Assembly: GCA_028716975.1 (NCBI GenBank)
Contig: JAQUOU010000028.1
Span: 1-39,051 of the forward strand
Reading direction: 5' to 3'
DNA length: 39,051 nucleotides
Source of the DNA: Methylobacter sp.
GTDB taxonomy: Bacteria; Pseudomonadota; Gammaproteobacteria; Methylococcales; Methylomonadaceae
In this document: piece after piece, positions 7,218-16,506 of the stretch
Layout: the number at the start of each line of letters is the position of its first letter
How positions within the stretch are numbered: the first letter of the stretch is position 1
Program-made: the position numbers and the translations under genes
Notes under the pieces: generated by a model
Database searches by the model: none
What the model was told of the DNA's origin: nothing
Seen by the model: the letters and a program-made list of their open reading frames with translations, nothing else

Positions 7218-8195
7218 TTAAGCGGGTATCACCATGGCTTCCGGTGCTTTTACCGCTAACCTCTTGGCCATTCGCCTTAGATTTTGGGCCGTTGCTGCCA
7301 ATAAGAACTCATCCTTGGCACCACTGAACCCTCGCAGTCTTAGTTTCTCCATTTTTAGGATGCGCTTGAGGTGAGCAAACAGCATCTCCACCTTTTTACG
7401 CTCCTTGCGCGATTGTTTGTAGGCATCGGTTTTAGTAATGGCTCGTGCGACATTCCGGGCTGATTCATGAGGGCTGCGATCACTATTGCGTTGATCCATA
7501 GGGGGACAACACTTCGCCTTCAGATCACACAGTTGGCCGTCATAGAGACGGGCGCGATAGCGAAAAGGATTTTTCTTTTTGCTGCGCCACGCGGTTTTCA
7601 GAAACTTCCCGGCAGGACAGACATAGCGGTTATTGACGGCATTATAGGTGAAGTCGGAGCGCCCGAAGGCGCCGTCGGTGCGTTCTGATTTATCAAAGAC
7701 AGGGACATGAGGCTCAATGTGCTTTTCATCGACCCGCCAGCCCAGGATGGCGGCTGTACCCTAATGGCTAGCGCCGACCAGGCGTTCGGGTTTCCAAGCG
7801 AATATCTCTTCTACCCTGTTTATCATGATCTGAGTAGCTTCCGCTTCAGCCGCTTTATTGACCGCCGACGCTTCCACATCGACGATAATACCTGCTTCTA
7901 AATCGATTAAATAACTGGTTGAGCAGGCAAAGAAGGCAGGACCACCCGGAGCTGCCGTCCAGCTCGCCGCCGGATCAGTCAGCGAAATCGCCTTAGGTGG
8001 GGTTTTTGGATCATTGGCTTCTTCCGGGGCCGCAAGATACTCGCGAACGGGGCGCGCCGCCTGCTCAGGATCACCCCAATTCATCTCGCTGTCACCGGCT
8101 ACCCGGCGCTGCCGCTGCGCATCGGCTTTGATGATGCTAGCGTCGGTGGCAAAGCCTTCGCCTGCGATCAAGCCTTCAGCCATGCATCGCTGCAA
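7218..8195 (-). pseudogene. IS1182-type transposase, C-terminal two thirds, frameshifted
   Basis: The piece 7761-8195 reads GLIAGEGFATDASIIKADAQ...KAISLTDPAASWTA...STSYLIDLEAGIIVDVEASAVNK...EAEATQIMINRVEEIFAWKPERLVG, the DDE core of IS1182/IS5-type transposases. Between 7499 and 7761 other frames continue the protein (VFDKSERTDGAFGRSDFTY..., then VCPAGKFLKTAWRSKKKNPFRYRARLYDG). The piece 7218-7499 supplies the tail (DAYKQSRKERKKVEMLFAHLKRILKMEKLRLRGFSGAKDEFLLAATAQNLRRM). At least two frameshifts are present. The N-terminus is replaced at about 8196-8213 by another transposase remnant, so this element is dead. Confidence 0.82.
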
Positions 8196-8213
8196 TACTC
8201 TCTCAGAATCTGT

Positions 8214-8644
8214 TCAATATCTTCTCAGTAATAACGCCAAGAAAGCCAAATTAACGAATTGTAAGCTGGTGTTAAGCAAGCGCTCGGTATTTTTCCAAAG
8301 TCGCCGGCATTTTTCCCGCCAGGCAAAGGAGCGCTCGACCACCCAACGTTGCGGAAGCACCGCAAAGGCATGAAGCTCATGGCGTTTGGCGACTTGTACG
8401 GTGGCCCCTGGCGAACGCGGGACGGCGTCAGCAAAAGGTTGCCCTGTATAGCCGCCATCGACCCACAGCGAAGTAACCGTCGATAAGCCGGTCACGTTCC
8501 GGGCAATGGCGTCCAGCGCGCCTTGGCGATCGGTGATATTGGCCGTGGTGACGGCTATCGCATGCGGTAAACCCTGGCTATCAACAAAAATATGACGCTT
8601 GATGCCCGAGACCTTTTTGCCGGCATCATAACCTTTATCTCTGG
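8214..8644 (-). pseudogene. IS5-family (IS427-like) transposase, C-terminal part
   Basis: The minus strand is continuously open and reads DKGYDAGKKVSGIKRHIFVDSQGLPHAIAVTTANITDRQGAL...LWVDGGYTGQPFADAV...LPQRWVVERSFAWREKCRRLWKNTE. These are the second catalytic Asp region and the C-terminal Glu motif of IS427-type DDE transposases. The N-terminal half is absent beyond about 8645, where the sequence changes to AT-rich DNA. Its end at 8214 abuts the broken IS1182-type gene, so one element appears to have landed in the other. Confidence 0.8.
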
Positions 8645-8723
8645 CGCAATATCGATTTCAAATCTGGCGATAAAATATTTTATAAGCTATTGATAATACG
8701 TAAAATTAATGGGGAAATTGTTT

Positions 8724-9080
8724 TCATGCTCGCAAATGGGCGATAACAGGATGCTTAAAACCTTTTTTGGGCTTGGTACTACCAGCTATGAACATAGCTT
8801 CGCTTGCCCATACGCGCAATTGTTCGGGGTCGGTCAAGATGTCTTCAGGCAGTTCAAAATACCTCCGTACCTGAATATGCCCCTTCTTTGTCGTATACGA
8901 AAACGGTTGCATTCCTGCTTGTTCGTATTTCCCACGAGTATCCTCATCGACTACAAAATACAGGCTATTTCCCATAACTATAGCAAACTGTGCAAAGCCA
9001 TTAGAAATTCCTACACCACCAAAGAATCGGCCTGTTTGCACTGGGCCGATGGGTTCCAAGTTCCATAACGTATTCCACAT
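8724..9080 (-). CDS. TfoX N-terminal domain protein
   Basis: A 118-residue protein from the ATG at 9080. It shows the TfoX/Sxy N-terminal fold: IGPVQTGRFFGGVGISNG, FAIVMGNSLYFVVDEDTRGKYEQAGMQPFSYTTKKG, and VRRYFELPEDILTDPEQLRVWASEAM. Full TfoX/Sxy has a second domain and activates competence genes; stand-alone N-domain proteins of this size are common and of unknown role. It is intact as a single-domain member. Its promoter region is shared with nothing obvious: the next gene upstream (a SnoaL-like pseudogene) points the same way about 40 bp away. Confidence 0.82.
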   Translation of the reverse strand: MWNTLWNLEPIGPVQTGRFFGGVGISNGFAQFAIVMGNSLYFVVDEDTRGKYEQAGMQPFSYTTKKGHIQVRRYFELPEDILTDPEQLRVWASEAMFIAGSTKPKKGFKHPVIAHLRA

Positions 9081-9117
9081 ACTCAACACTCGAAGTCGTC
9101 AGGGATTTAAGTTTATA

Positions 9118-9474
9118 TCAGTTTTCAAAAAATCCGGACATTTGAACTAAACGGCCATCAACGCCGTAAAGCCCATAGCTTGCACCTTATGAAAGTACGT
9201 TTCCATTACCGTCCATCATGTTCCAATGCGTAAGACTCCGATCATGATGGTTCTTGTAATCGGTTGTAATAAATCTTACTCCAGGTACGTTCTTGTGAAG
9301 TTCAGACATGTAGCTGGACAGCTGTTCGTATCCTGCCGCTTGAGTAAGTGGATCAATGTATACGCATTCAGAGCTAAGACTTGATTCAAACAACTGCAAC
9401 CGCTTAGCGACATCGGTCTCAGACCATGAGCGCGTGTAGGTTTCCCAGGTAGTTTGTTGCGCATTATTTTCCAT
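9118..9474 (-). pseudogene. SnoaL-like (NTF2-fold) protein with in-frame stop
   Basis: From the ATG at 9474 (with CTGGAGA upstream) the reading is MENNAQQTTWETYTRSWSETDVAKRLQLFESSL..YIDPLTQAAGYEQLSSYM...HHDRSLTHWNMMDGNGN, a SnoaL/NTF2-like domain. A TAA at 9187-9189 stops it after 95 residues. The same frame then continues GASYGLYGVDGRLVQMSGFFEN to a TGA at 9118-9120, exactly the expected last strand of the fold. A single nonsense change therefore removes 22 or so C-terminal residues. The substrate of such proteins cannot be told from sequence. Confidence 0.8.
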
Positions 9475-9825
9475 TGTAGTCTCCAGGTTGATAAATGATG
9501 AATCGATAATAAATGAAAATTTTCCACCCTACAAAGGGTAGTTACCACATAGCTGCCAAAAATGCCATCTTCGGTGGAATGTTCCCAGATCATTCTGGAT
9601 AAGTTGTGGAATAACCACCTAATCCAAGTAGCAGCCAAGGTTTGCGCGCAGAACCCCAGGCACTGGAATATTGAGATTATTAGTTAGATTGAATTGGAAA
9701 ATCACCAGCAGTTGGCTCATACCGATGAGTATTTATTTGGAAAATTTTTCTGGCCTGTACGCTTAACTCACATGGAAATACCAATTTCGAAGGGTGCAAC
9801 CATAAAATGGGTTTTACTTTTAAAG
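9475..9825. other. 351-bp region without a recognisable gene
   Basis: Apart from the ribosome-binding site of the SnoaL-like pseudogene (CTGGAGA near 9480) I see no gene or structured element. The small minus-strand open frame over 9276-9638 mostly overlaps the pseudogene in another frame and has no protein-like character. Confidence 0.4.
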
Positions 9826-11190
9826 CTAAATATTAAATAACTTGCGCTTCCGCCAAAACGTGGCTCTGCTCATGCCCAGCGAACTGGCCGCCATACCTAC
9901 CTGGCCGTGACTTTGCTCTAGTGCCTTTCGGATAGCGGCCATTTCATCTTCTGGAGTAAGTGCTTGATTATGGCTGTGCGGTTCTTTCAGTATGTTATCA
10001 ACACGCGCATCCCTAAATTCCGGCGGTAATTCCGACAAACGTAAAGTCGCACCCCTACCCACAGCAAAGGCGTATTCCACGACATTATGAAGTTCTCGGA
10101 TATTCCCAGGCCAGCGGTAATCCAATAACACCTTCATTGCATCGGGGTCGATTTTTTCAATGACCCGCACCCGTTTATCGTTGTGCTGCTCAATGAAATG
10201 CCAAATTAGCAGACTAATATCTTCCCGTCTTTCACGCAGAGAAGGCAGAAATATGGGAACAACTCGTAGCCGATACATCAAATCTTCGCGGAAGTTGCCG
10301 TTTTTTACTTCTTCACGTAATGAACGGTGGGTTGCGGCAACAATACGGACATCGACATCAATACTGCGGTTTCCACCTACTGGGATATAGTTTTTTTCTT
10401 GTAACACTCGAAGTAATTTTGCCTGTAATTCTAAGGGTAGTTCTGCAACTTCATCCAAAAATAGCGTCCCGCCGTTAGCGCGTTGGAATAACCCGCTGTG
10501 ATCTTTTATGGCCCCTGTGAAAGCGCCGCGTACATGACCAAATAATTCGCTTTCTAACAGATTACTGGTCAACGCCGCGCAATTGACCGCTAAAAAAGGG
10601 GCATTGTGGCGTACGCTCAATGTATGGATAGCAGTGGCAACCAACTCCTTACCCGAACCACTTTCCCCCCTCACTAACACGGTAGCTTCTGTTTCGGCGG
10701 CGTTTTGGATAATCTGAAAAACATCCTGCATAGCCGGTGAACGGCTTAAGATGCCGTGGAAATTCTGTTTTGGTGTAGCCGGTGGTTTTCTACCTAAAGC
10801 ACCGGGTACTGATTCTGAGGGTACAGTTAATAAGCCTATGCCGCCAGCAAATGTTCCGGATTTATCAAATAAAACCTGCGTCATTTTTTTTAGTTCGATT
10901 TTGCTGCTATTAGCCTGAGATAGCTTTATAAGCTGCTCATCAGCTTCATTGGCATCAACAATGGTGCATTCTGGCAAACACGATTTGCCAACCACATCCT
11001 CCTGTCGTGAGCCTGATAATTTTTCCATGCCTAGGCTCCAATAAAGCACTTGCTGGTTTTTATCGACAATATAGATGCATGTCGATTCACAAAGATCGAG
11101 TAAGTTTGATAACAGCGCCGCGTTATCGAATTGTGCTAACCATTCGGAATAGTGACTGCAAAATGCTGACGACGGACTTGATTGTTTCAT
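9826..11190 (-). CDS. FisR-like sigma-54-dependent activator (PAS-AAA-Fis)
   Basis: A 454-residue bacterial enhancer-binding protein. Residues 25-120 form a PAS-like sensor ([23 protein letters not shown]) with Cys34, Cys38, Cys71 and Cys75. The AAA+ domain spans about 146-375, with Walker A GESGSGKE at 175-182, the sigma-54-contacting GAFTGA at 222-227 and Walker [12 protein letters not shown]. The Fis-type helix-turn-helix at the end reads [20 protein letters not shown]. Published FisR proteins activate sqr/pdo genes and sense sulfane sulfur through N-terminal cysteines; this one sits beside sqr and pdo homologues. Sigma-54 promoters lie at 11,315 and 17,090. It is divergent from the DUF1264 gene. 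Architecture is certain; the sulfane-sulfur signal is inferred. Confidence 0.88.
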   Translation of the reverse strand: MKQSSPSSAFCSHYSEWLAQFDNAALLSNLLDLCESTCIYIVDKNQQVLYWSLGMEKLSGSRQEDVVGKSCLPECTIVDANEADEQLIKLSQANSSKIELKKMTQVLFDKSGTFAGGIGLLTVPSESVPGALGRKPPATPKQNFHGILSRSPAMQDVFQIIQNAAETEATVLVRGESGSGKELVATAIHTLSVRHNAPFLAVNCAALTSNLLESELFGHVRGAFTGAIKDHSGLFQRANGGTLFLDEVAELPLELQAKLLRVLQEKNYIPVGGNRSIDVDVRIVAATHRSLREEVKNGNFREDLMYRLRVVPIFLPSLRERREDISLLIWHFIEQHNDKRVRVIEKIDPDAMKVLLDYRWPGNIRELHNVVEYAFAVGRGATLRLSELPPEFRDARVDNILKEPHSHNQALTPEDEMAAIRKALEQSHGQVGMAASSLGMSRATFWRKRKLFNI

Positions 11191-11215
11191 AAGTGTCTCA
11201 GTGAATCATAGTAAA

Positions 11216-11240
11216 GTTTCATTGGAACAATACATGAAAC
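11216..11240. promoter_or_regulatory. Candidate upstream activator site for the DUF1264 promoter
   Basis: GTTTCAT (11216-11222) and ATGAAAC (11234-11240) form an inverted repeat about 77 bp before the -24 element. The same TGAAACA/TGTTTCA word recurs upstream of the second sigma-54 promoter at 17,090. It lies in the divergent region next to the activator's own start, so the activator may also control itself. Confidence 0.5.
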
Positions 11241-11314
11241 GCAAAGAATAGTACAAATATTGTTATCTAATAAAATTTTATTTAAAAAACAAATGCATAT
11301 AAGTTTTTATAATA

Positions 11315-11331
11315 TTGGCATGATCTTCGCT
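11315..11331 (+). promoter_or_regulatory. Sigma-54 (-24/-12) promoter of the DUF1264 gene
   Basis: TTGGCATGATCTTCGCT has GG at 11317-11318 and GC at 11329-11330 with the required 10-bp spacing. It deviates from the TTGC of the -12 box at one base. Transcription would start near 11,342, about 60 bp before the ATG. Confidence 0.7.
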
Positions 11332-11400
11332 TTGTAGGCTGTGACGGTCAAGAAATCTGACTTGTCACTATAACCCACAAAAATCCTTGGGAGGACCAAA

Positions 11401-12012
11401 ATGAAATCAAAAATATTACGTATAAGCAGCTTGATATTGTTGACAGTGGGCTATGCAGCTACGACAACGGCAACCCCTACAACGGCCGAGAAAAAAACCA
11501 CAACGGAAACTGTCGCCGGGCAGCTCAATTTATACAATGAAACCTTTAACCCGCGTCAAATAGAACACCCTGGTCATTTAGGTTTCAATGACTTGCATAT
11601 ACAGGCTAACAGACATCTCAAGCCCGATGTCTTTAGTGCGGACGACCCTAAATTACAGGCCATTGTCCATCATCATTGTAAAGCTTACGATGATGGCGCT
11701 TTAGTGTGCTTAATGTTTCACTCAGGAATGAAAGATCAGGATAAGCCGATTGGGTTCGAGTACATCATCACCACAGCGCAATACAATACGCTGCCTGAAG
11801 CAGAAAAGCATTACTGGCACTACCACAAAACCGAATTCAGTAGAGCGCATGCAACGTTTCCTGATTTGACAAAAGAAGAATCCGAAAAACTTTTACCGGC
11901 AATCCGTGAAACTTACGGCAAGGTTATTTATTTCCAAAAGCCCGAAGATAAATTACCTTTAGGCGAACCGTATGTGCTGGTTGTTCAAGAACTGCCAGAC
12001 GTCAAACAGTAG
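11401..12012 (+). CDS. Secreted DUF1264 protein
   Basis: A 203-residue protein. A signal peptide (KILRISSLILLTVGYAATTTATP) precedes a Thr-rich linker, and then the DUF1264 domain from about residue 45: IVHHHCKAYDDGALVCLMFHS, PIGFEYIITTAQYNTLPEAEKHYWHYHKTEF, and RETYGKVIYFQ. The family, known in plants as oil-body-associated protein, has no established biochemical role; the conserved His/Cys run HHHCK suggests metal binding. GGGAGGA lies just before the ATG. It has its own sigma-54 promoter, with a divergent FisR-like activator on the other side and a strong terminator after it, so it is a single-gene unit of the activator's regulon. Periplasmic location is predicted. Confidence 0.82.
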   Translation: MKSKILRISSLILLTVGYAATTTATPTTAEKKTTTETVAGQLNLYNETFNPRQIEHPGHLGFNDLHIQANRHLKPDVFSADDPKLQAIVHHHCKAYDDGALVCLMFHSGMKDQDKPIGFEYIITTAQYNTLPEAEKHYWHYHKTEFSRAHATFPDLTKEESEKLLPAIRETYGKVIYFQKPEDKLPLGEPYVLVVQELPDVKQ

Positions 12013-12051
12013 TCCTCCCCTCACTGTGTATTAAAATTTACACAGCTTAAG

Positions 12052-12091
12052 TCAGCGGATCAAGGCTTGTTACGCATCCGCTGATTCTTTT
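12052..12091 (+). terminator. Intrinsic terminator after the DUF1264 gene
   Basis: TCAGCGGAT (12052-12060) pairs perfectly with ATCCGCTGA (12076-12084), followed by TTCTTTTT. It lies 40 bp past the stop codon. Confidence 0.8.
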
Positions 12092-12181
12092 TGGCCTCTA
12101 CAAAATAATTTCGTTATGCACAGTACCTTATTGCTCGCCGAGCCCTGACCCTAACACTGCAAACAATGAGACGTGTTACCC

Positions 12182-12427
12182 ATGCAGATTTACTTGAATG
12201 CGCCCATGCCCGAAATTACAAGCCCATCTCACAAAAATCTTGCGGCATTTTGATAGGGGATAAAGATTCAATGGCTGAAAAGCTATGTCACTGATGACAG
12301 GATATATTGTTTCTACATCGCTCCTGATGAAGGAACGGTCAAAGAACACGCAGAAAAAGACGAATTTCCAGCAAATCGTAATCTACAAATAAAAACCACC
12401 CTTAACCCGACCACAGCTGAAGGCTAA
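12182..12427 (+). pseudogene. DUF4242 family protein, frameshifted
   Basis: A DUF4242 (small ferredoxin-like fold, sometimes annotated nickel-binding) gene in pieces. The start MQIYLNAPMPEITS is in one frame and ISQKSCGIL in a second. The longest piece, from about 12262 to the TAA at 12425-12427, reads IQWLKSYVTDDRIYCFYIAPDEGTVKEHAEKDEFPANRNLQIKTTLNPTTAEG, the family's typical C-terminal half. At least two frameshifts are needed to join them. The role in the live family is unknown; its presence between two secreted-protein genes may be historical. Confidence 0.72.
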
Positions 12428-12495
12428 GCGGGTAGAAGATGCGTTTGTAATCCTTTACAAGCGCTTTATTTTAACGACTAACTACTCCACGCGTA

Positions 12496-13668
12496 ATGAC
12501 AATGAGCAAAAAAACACTAGCAAACATACTGTGCAGCCTATTACTGCTTAGCCCCATGATTAGCCATGGCGAAATATTGGCGATGGTGAATTACGACACT
12601 AAGCCCGGCCAAACCCCGCGCCGCGAAGGGATCGCAATTCTTAACATTGATCCTGATTCGCCGCAATTTGGCAAAATCATCAATGACCTGCCTTTGCCGC
12701 CGGATACGCTTTCTCACCATATTTTTTATAATAAAGATTTAAGTAAAGCTTATATCACCGCTTTGGGAAATGGCGCATTGCGCGTTATCAATATGAAGCG
12801 CAAGCCGTATGCCATTGAATTGCTGGATGTGCCAGAATGCCAAGTCGGTGAAGACATGGCGTTCACTTCAGACAAAAAAACATGGTATCTCACTTGCATG
12901 GGATCAAGTAATGTGATTGTCGGTGACGCGCAGACCGATAAGGTCAAACAAGTCATTGCGGCTGATAGTAAAGACACCTTTATTCGGTATCCGCACGGCA
13001 TTGGCCTGCAAGAAGATATCAATCGAATGATAGTTACAAGTACCGTGCGACCGTCTGATTTAGGGGATGCCGGTGAAACTGTCACTGTTATCGAAGCAAC
13101 GAGCGGTAAGGTGTTGTCCACCCATAAATTATCCGACAAACCTACCCCGTCAGGTTCTGCACCTGTAGAAGCGGTATTTGTGCCTCATTCGAATCCACCT
13201 ATGGCTTATGTACCTACTATGTTTGAGGGTAAATTATGGACGGCGATATGGCAGGTGAATCATCATAGCTTTGATTTTCAGGCCGTTTATGATTTTGCCG
13301 AAACCAAACAAGGCGTACCTTTAGAAATTTACTTTAATCAGGCACACGATCGGTTATATGTCACCACCGCAAAACCTGGCGCATTGAATATTTTTGACAT
13401 CAGCGGCGAATCCATAACAAAACCGATTTTATTAAAATCAATTCCAACAGCCGCTGGCTCTCATCATGTAGTCTTTTCACCCAATGAAAAATATGCTTTT
13501 GTGGAAAACAATTTTTTAAATTTACCTGAAATGGATGATGGCTCGATTACCGTTATTGATTTACAAAAAATGGAAAAGAAAACCAGCATCGATACACTGA
13601 AAAAGATGGGTTTAAATCCCCATGACATTTACATGTTGCCGCCATGGCATACAGATGACGCGCATTAA
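12496..13668 (+). CDS. Secreted YVTN-type beta-propeller protein
   Basis: 390 residues. The start is followed by a signal peptide (KTLANILCSLLLLSPMISHG). The rest is a repeat-rich seven-blade-like propeller with recurring strands such as AYITALGNGALRVINM, TWYLTCMGSSNVIVGD, NRMIVTSTVRPSD, DRLYVTTAKPGALNIFDI and KYAFVENNFLNLPEMDDGSITVIDL. Such proteins act in the periplasm as scaffolds, lactonase-like or metal/redox-associated proteins; no catalytic set can be assigned. There is some resemblance to selenium-binding/methanethiol-oxidase-type propellers in general fold only. It precedes the metallophosphoesterase gene by 193 bp. A second ATG at 12502 is equally possible as start. Confidence 0.72.
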   Translation: MTMSKKTLANILCSLLLLSPMISHGEILAMVNYDTKPGQTPRREGIAILNIDPDSPQFGKIINDLPLPPDTLSHHIFYNKDLSKAYITALGNGALRVINMKRKPYAIELLDVPECQVGEDMAFTSDKKTWYLTCMGSSNVIVGDAQTDKVKQVIAADSKDTFIRYPHGIGLQEDINRMIVTSTVRPSDLGDAGETVTVIEATSGKVLSTHKLSDKPTPSGSAPVEAVFVPHSNPPMAYVPTMFEGKLWTAIWQVNHHSFDFQAVYDFAETKQGVPLEIYFNQAHDRLYVTTAKPGALNIFDISGESITKPILLKSIPTAAGSHHVVFSPNEKYAFVENNFLNLPEMDDGSITVIDLQKMEKKTSIDTLKKMGLNPHDIYMLPPWHTDDAH

Positions 13669-13861
13669 TGAACTGACTACATAAAACCCTGCGGATGGGG
13701 CAATATGCCCTGTCCGACATGAGTTTTAATCCAGGGAGAAATCATGCACAAATACGAATCACTAATCTTTGTGCAGGCATTAAACAGTCAACAACCTTCC
13801 AAATAATTTAGCGTTGATTTAAAGCCGGATAGACCGATTTTTAACGAGACAGGAGTATAAA

Positions 13862-15853
13862 ATGAGTAGAGATAATTTTATAGGAAAATTAGCCGTCGTC
13901 ACTGGCTTGATAGTTTCCGGGGCGGCTTTTGCAGGAAGAGGCGAGCTCACGCTGATTCATTCCGGTGACATCCACGGCCATCTTGTGCCAAGGCACAATG
14001 CTCGTAGCGACAGCACCGGACGCATAGAAGGAGGCCTTGCGCGTATGGCGACCGCCATTAATCATATCCGAAAGGCCAATCCCGGAAAGACGCTTTATTT
14101 TAATACCGGCGATACCCTGCAAGGCTCGGCCGAAGCCATGTTCACGCGCGGCCAAGCGTTGATTGAGGTCATGAATCTGTTAAAGCCTGACTTCGACGAG
14201 CCTGGCAATTGGGACTATCTCTATGGGCCGGAACGGTTCCTGGAGACTTTTGTCGGCTCACCCGGTAAGCCGCCGCTGCTTAATACCAAGACGGTCGCCG
14301 CTAATCTCTATTATGTCTGCCCCGGCGTATCCGAACCTCTCTGTCCCGGCCAGGTTTCTGCCAAACCCGGCGAATCGGATCGCCCGTCGCTTGGCGTAGA
14401 CAAAAAGACCACCGGTGTGCCGGGCTATCTCGACTTTCCATCGACTGATGCCACTACCCCCTATCCCAAATTGTCAGGTCAGCGTCCATTACCGCCTTAT
14501 CTCGTGAAAACGATCAATGGCGTAAAAGTCGGGATTCTGGGCATGACCACAGCACGAGCCATTCGCGCGGTCGGCCCGGCTGTCACTAAGGGTTTCGTAT
14601 ATACTGATGGTGAAAACGAAATGCCTTACTACATCAACGAACTGCGTAATGTCGTGCATGTTGACATCATTGTGATGATATCGGAACTTGAGCTGTCCAG
14701 AACCATTGATCTGGCTTCCCGATATCCGGGCGTTGACTTTATTCTGAACGCGGATATGCACGAACGCACCATCAAGCCCATCGTGCTTAAAACCGGCACC
14801 GTGCTGGTGGAAGAAGGCCAGGATGGCACTATGCTAGGTGAAATTAGTCTCAAGGTCAAAAAAGGTCATATGCTTCCAGGGGACGGCAAGCTGACCTGGA
14901 AATGGACGCCGCATATCATCACGGACAAAATCAAGGAAAATGCGGCTGTCGCACGAAAGGTTGCAGCAGTACGCGCGCCTTTTGTAAGCGGCACTTTTGT
15001 AGCGGGTCAGACAGTAACCATCGGCGGTAACACCAGCACCTTGCTGCGCCCGGTAGATACCGTGGTCGGCTATACCGCCGTGGCTTTGCATCGCTCAAAC
15101 TTTATCGATAGCAAAACGGATAATCCTGGCGTTATCGAGGGCAGTTCTCACGATCTGATCGTTGATGCGATGCGCTGGGCTACCGGTTCGGATTTTGCGA
15201 CCATTCGCGGTTTTCGTTACGGCACCCATGTTGCACCAGGCCCAATCACACTCTCGGATATTTACCACTATTTGCCTGTAGGCGCACGCATTGCCAAAGT
15301 TTACCCGGTCTTTGGCAATCAGCTCAAAAAACAGATCGAGAATTCCACCCGGGGCTCGTTTTCTACTGTACCGGGTCTTTGGACTGGCGGCTGGATGTTC
15401 GGCTACAGTAACGTGACCTTCGATTTGGATGTGTATGCGCCTTATGGCTCAAGCGGCTCCAATATCAAGATCGGCGGGAAAGCTATCGATCCCAAAGATG
15501 AAGGCAAATACGTTGCGCCCCATCCAGCATCCGTACCTTATTCCGTCGCCGGCTACTGGTATGCAGATGACCCCATGACTATTAACAACTGCGGATCGTG
15601 CGCTACGCCAGGCAGCTCTATCGAGGTTGTGAAGGACGAAAATGGCAAGCCGCTGGATGTCAGTGAAATTGTGGTGCGTTACCTGAAAACGCTGCCTAAA
15701 ATGACAGCCAATCCCCAGGGGCGCCGCATCAATCTGCTCTACCCTCTGTCAGCTCAAGCTTTCGATAATCCAGAGATTCAGCCTTTGAAAGGGGTGACAC
15801 CCAAATTAGCTCAATCCCTTACACAAAAACCGGAGAGAGACAATGATATTTAA
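13862..15853 (+). CDS. SoxB/5'-nucleotidase-like periplasmic metallophosphoesterase
   Basis: 663 residues with a signal peptide (LAVVTGLIVSGAAFAG). Metal-site block I is SGDIHGHLVP (Asp36, His38) and block II is NTGDTLQGSAEAMFTRGQ, very like SoxB's GDTWQGSA..TRGQ. Block III is GNWDYLYG (Asn116, Trp117), where 5'-nucleotidases have GNHE. Block IV is NADMHERT (Asp298, His300), where the family usually has GGHTHD. The C-terminal nucleotidase-like domain (about 385-600) has SDIYHYLPVGARIAKVYPVFGNQLK. SoxB hydrolyses sulfate from a SoxY-bound thiol; no soxYZ is visible here, so the substrate may be a nucleotide, a sulfur adduct or something else. GACAGGAG precedes the ATG. Confidence 0.8.
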   Translation: MSRDNFIGKLAVVTGLIVSGAAFAGRGELTLIHSGDIHGHLVPRHNARSDSTGRIEGGLARMATAINHIRKANPGKTLYFNTGDTLQGSAEAMFTRGQALIEVMNLLKPDFDEPGNWDYLYGPERFLETFVGSPGKPPLLNTKTVAANLYYVCPGVSEPLCPGQVSAKPGESDRPSLGVDKKTTGVPGYLDFPSTDATTPYPKLSGQRPLPPYLVKTINGVKVGILGMTTARAIRAVGPAVTKGFVYTDGENEMPYYINELRNVVHVDIIVMISELELSRTIDLASRYPGVDFILNADMHERTIKPIVLKTGTVLVEEGQDGTMLGEISLKVKKGHMLPGDGKLTWKWTPHIITDKIKENAAVARKVAAVRAPFVSGTFVAGQTVTIGGNTSTLLRPVDTVVGYTAVALHRSNFIDSKTDNPGVIEGSSHDLIVDAMRWATGSDFATIRGFRYGTHVAPGPITLSDIYHYLPVGARIAKVYPVFGNQLKKQIENSTRGSFSTVPGLWTGGWMFGYSNVTFDLDVYAPYGSSGSNIKIGGKAIDPKDEGKYVAPHPASVPYSVAGYWYADDPMTINNCGSCATPGSSIEVVKDENGKPLDVSEIVVRYLKTLPKMTANPQGRRINLLYPLSAQAFDNPEIQPLKGVTPKLAQSLTQKPERDNDI

Positions 15854-16074
15854 TCAATTTTTGATAAAGATTGCACCACGAAGCAGACGAACGATGATGT
15901 TAAACATTGGCAGTGCCAATTAAATCTAAGATAGAAATAATTGAATCCAAAGCGGAAGTATTATGAATGCGCTTTTTATTTGAGCTGGTATCAAATAAGT
16001 CAAGCCGCCGCAATAAGTGGAATGATAAGTTTGTTCCTGGCGTATTACGAAAAACTAACATTTAGGTAATTGAA

Positions 16075-16506
16075 TTGGAAAATTTCACTCCCTACTCAGC
16101 GCTTTCAGGCGGCATCCTGATAGGACTTGCCGCCATCCTGTTGTTAATGTTTAACGGACGGATTGCCGGTATCAGTGGCATTATGGGGGGTATATTCAAT
16201 GCCTCCCGAACAGAGTTATTTTGGCGGATCGCTTTTCTGACAGGTATCGTTATTGGCGCATTTTTATTCAATCATTTCAAACCCGATTTTTATCTGCCGC
16301 GCAGAAATTTTCCGGTTTGGTTGCTTGCCTTCGGCGGTTTCCTGGTCGGTTTCGGTACCCGCATGGGGAATGGCTGCACGAGCGGCCATGCTGTATGCGG
16401 CATAGCAAGGTTTTCCGTGCGTTCTATTGCAGCCACCCTGACCTTTATGGCCAGCGGCTTTTTGACGGTTTATATGATTCGTCATGTGTTGGGGGTAACG
16501 CTATGA
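16075..16506 (+). CDS. YeeE/YedE family transporter half, N-terminal subunit
   Basis: 143 residues beginning at a TTG codon (TTG GAA AAT TTC); the frame has a TAG 12 bp upstream and no ATG. About four membrane helices are visible ([84 protein letters not shown]). The motif [17 protein letters not shown] carries the cysteines that guide thiosulfate through E. coli YeeE. It overlaps the next gene by 4 bp (ATGA), so the two halves are translationally coupled and probably form one pore. It acts in the inner membrane, importing thiosulfate or a related sulfur compound. Confidence 0.87.
   Translation: MENFTPYSALSGGILIGLAAILLLMFNGRIAGISGIMGGIFNASRTELFWRIAFLTGIVIGAFLFNHFKPDFYLPRRNFPVWLLAFGGFLVGFGTRMGNGCTSGHAVCGIARFSVRSIAATLTFMASGFLTVYMIRHVLGVTL

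Noticed and set aside
9276-9638. 120-residue minus-strand ORF overlapping the SnoaL-like pseudogene
   Set aside because: It is out of frame with the recognised domain and has no protein-like composition.
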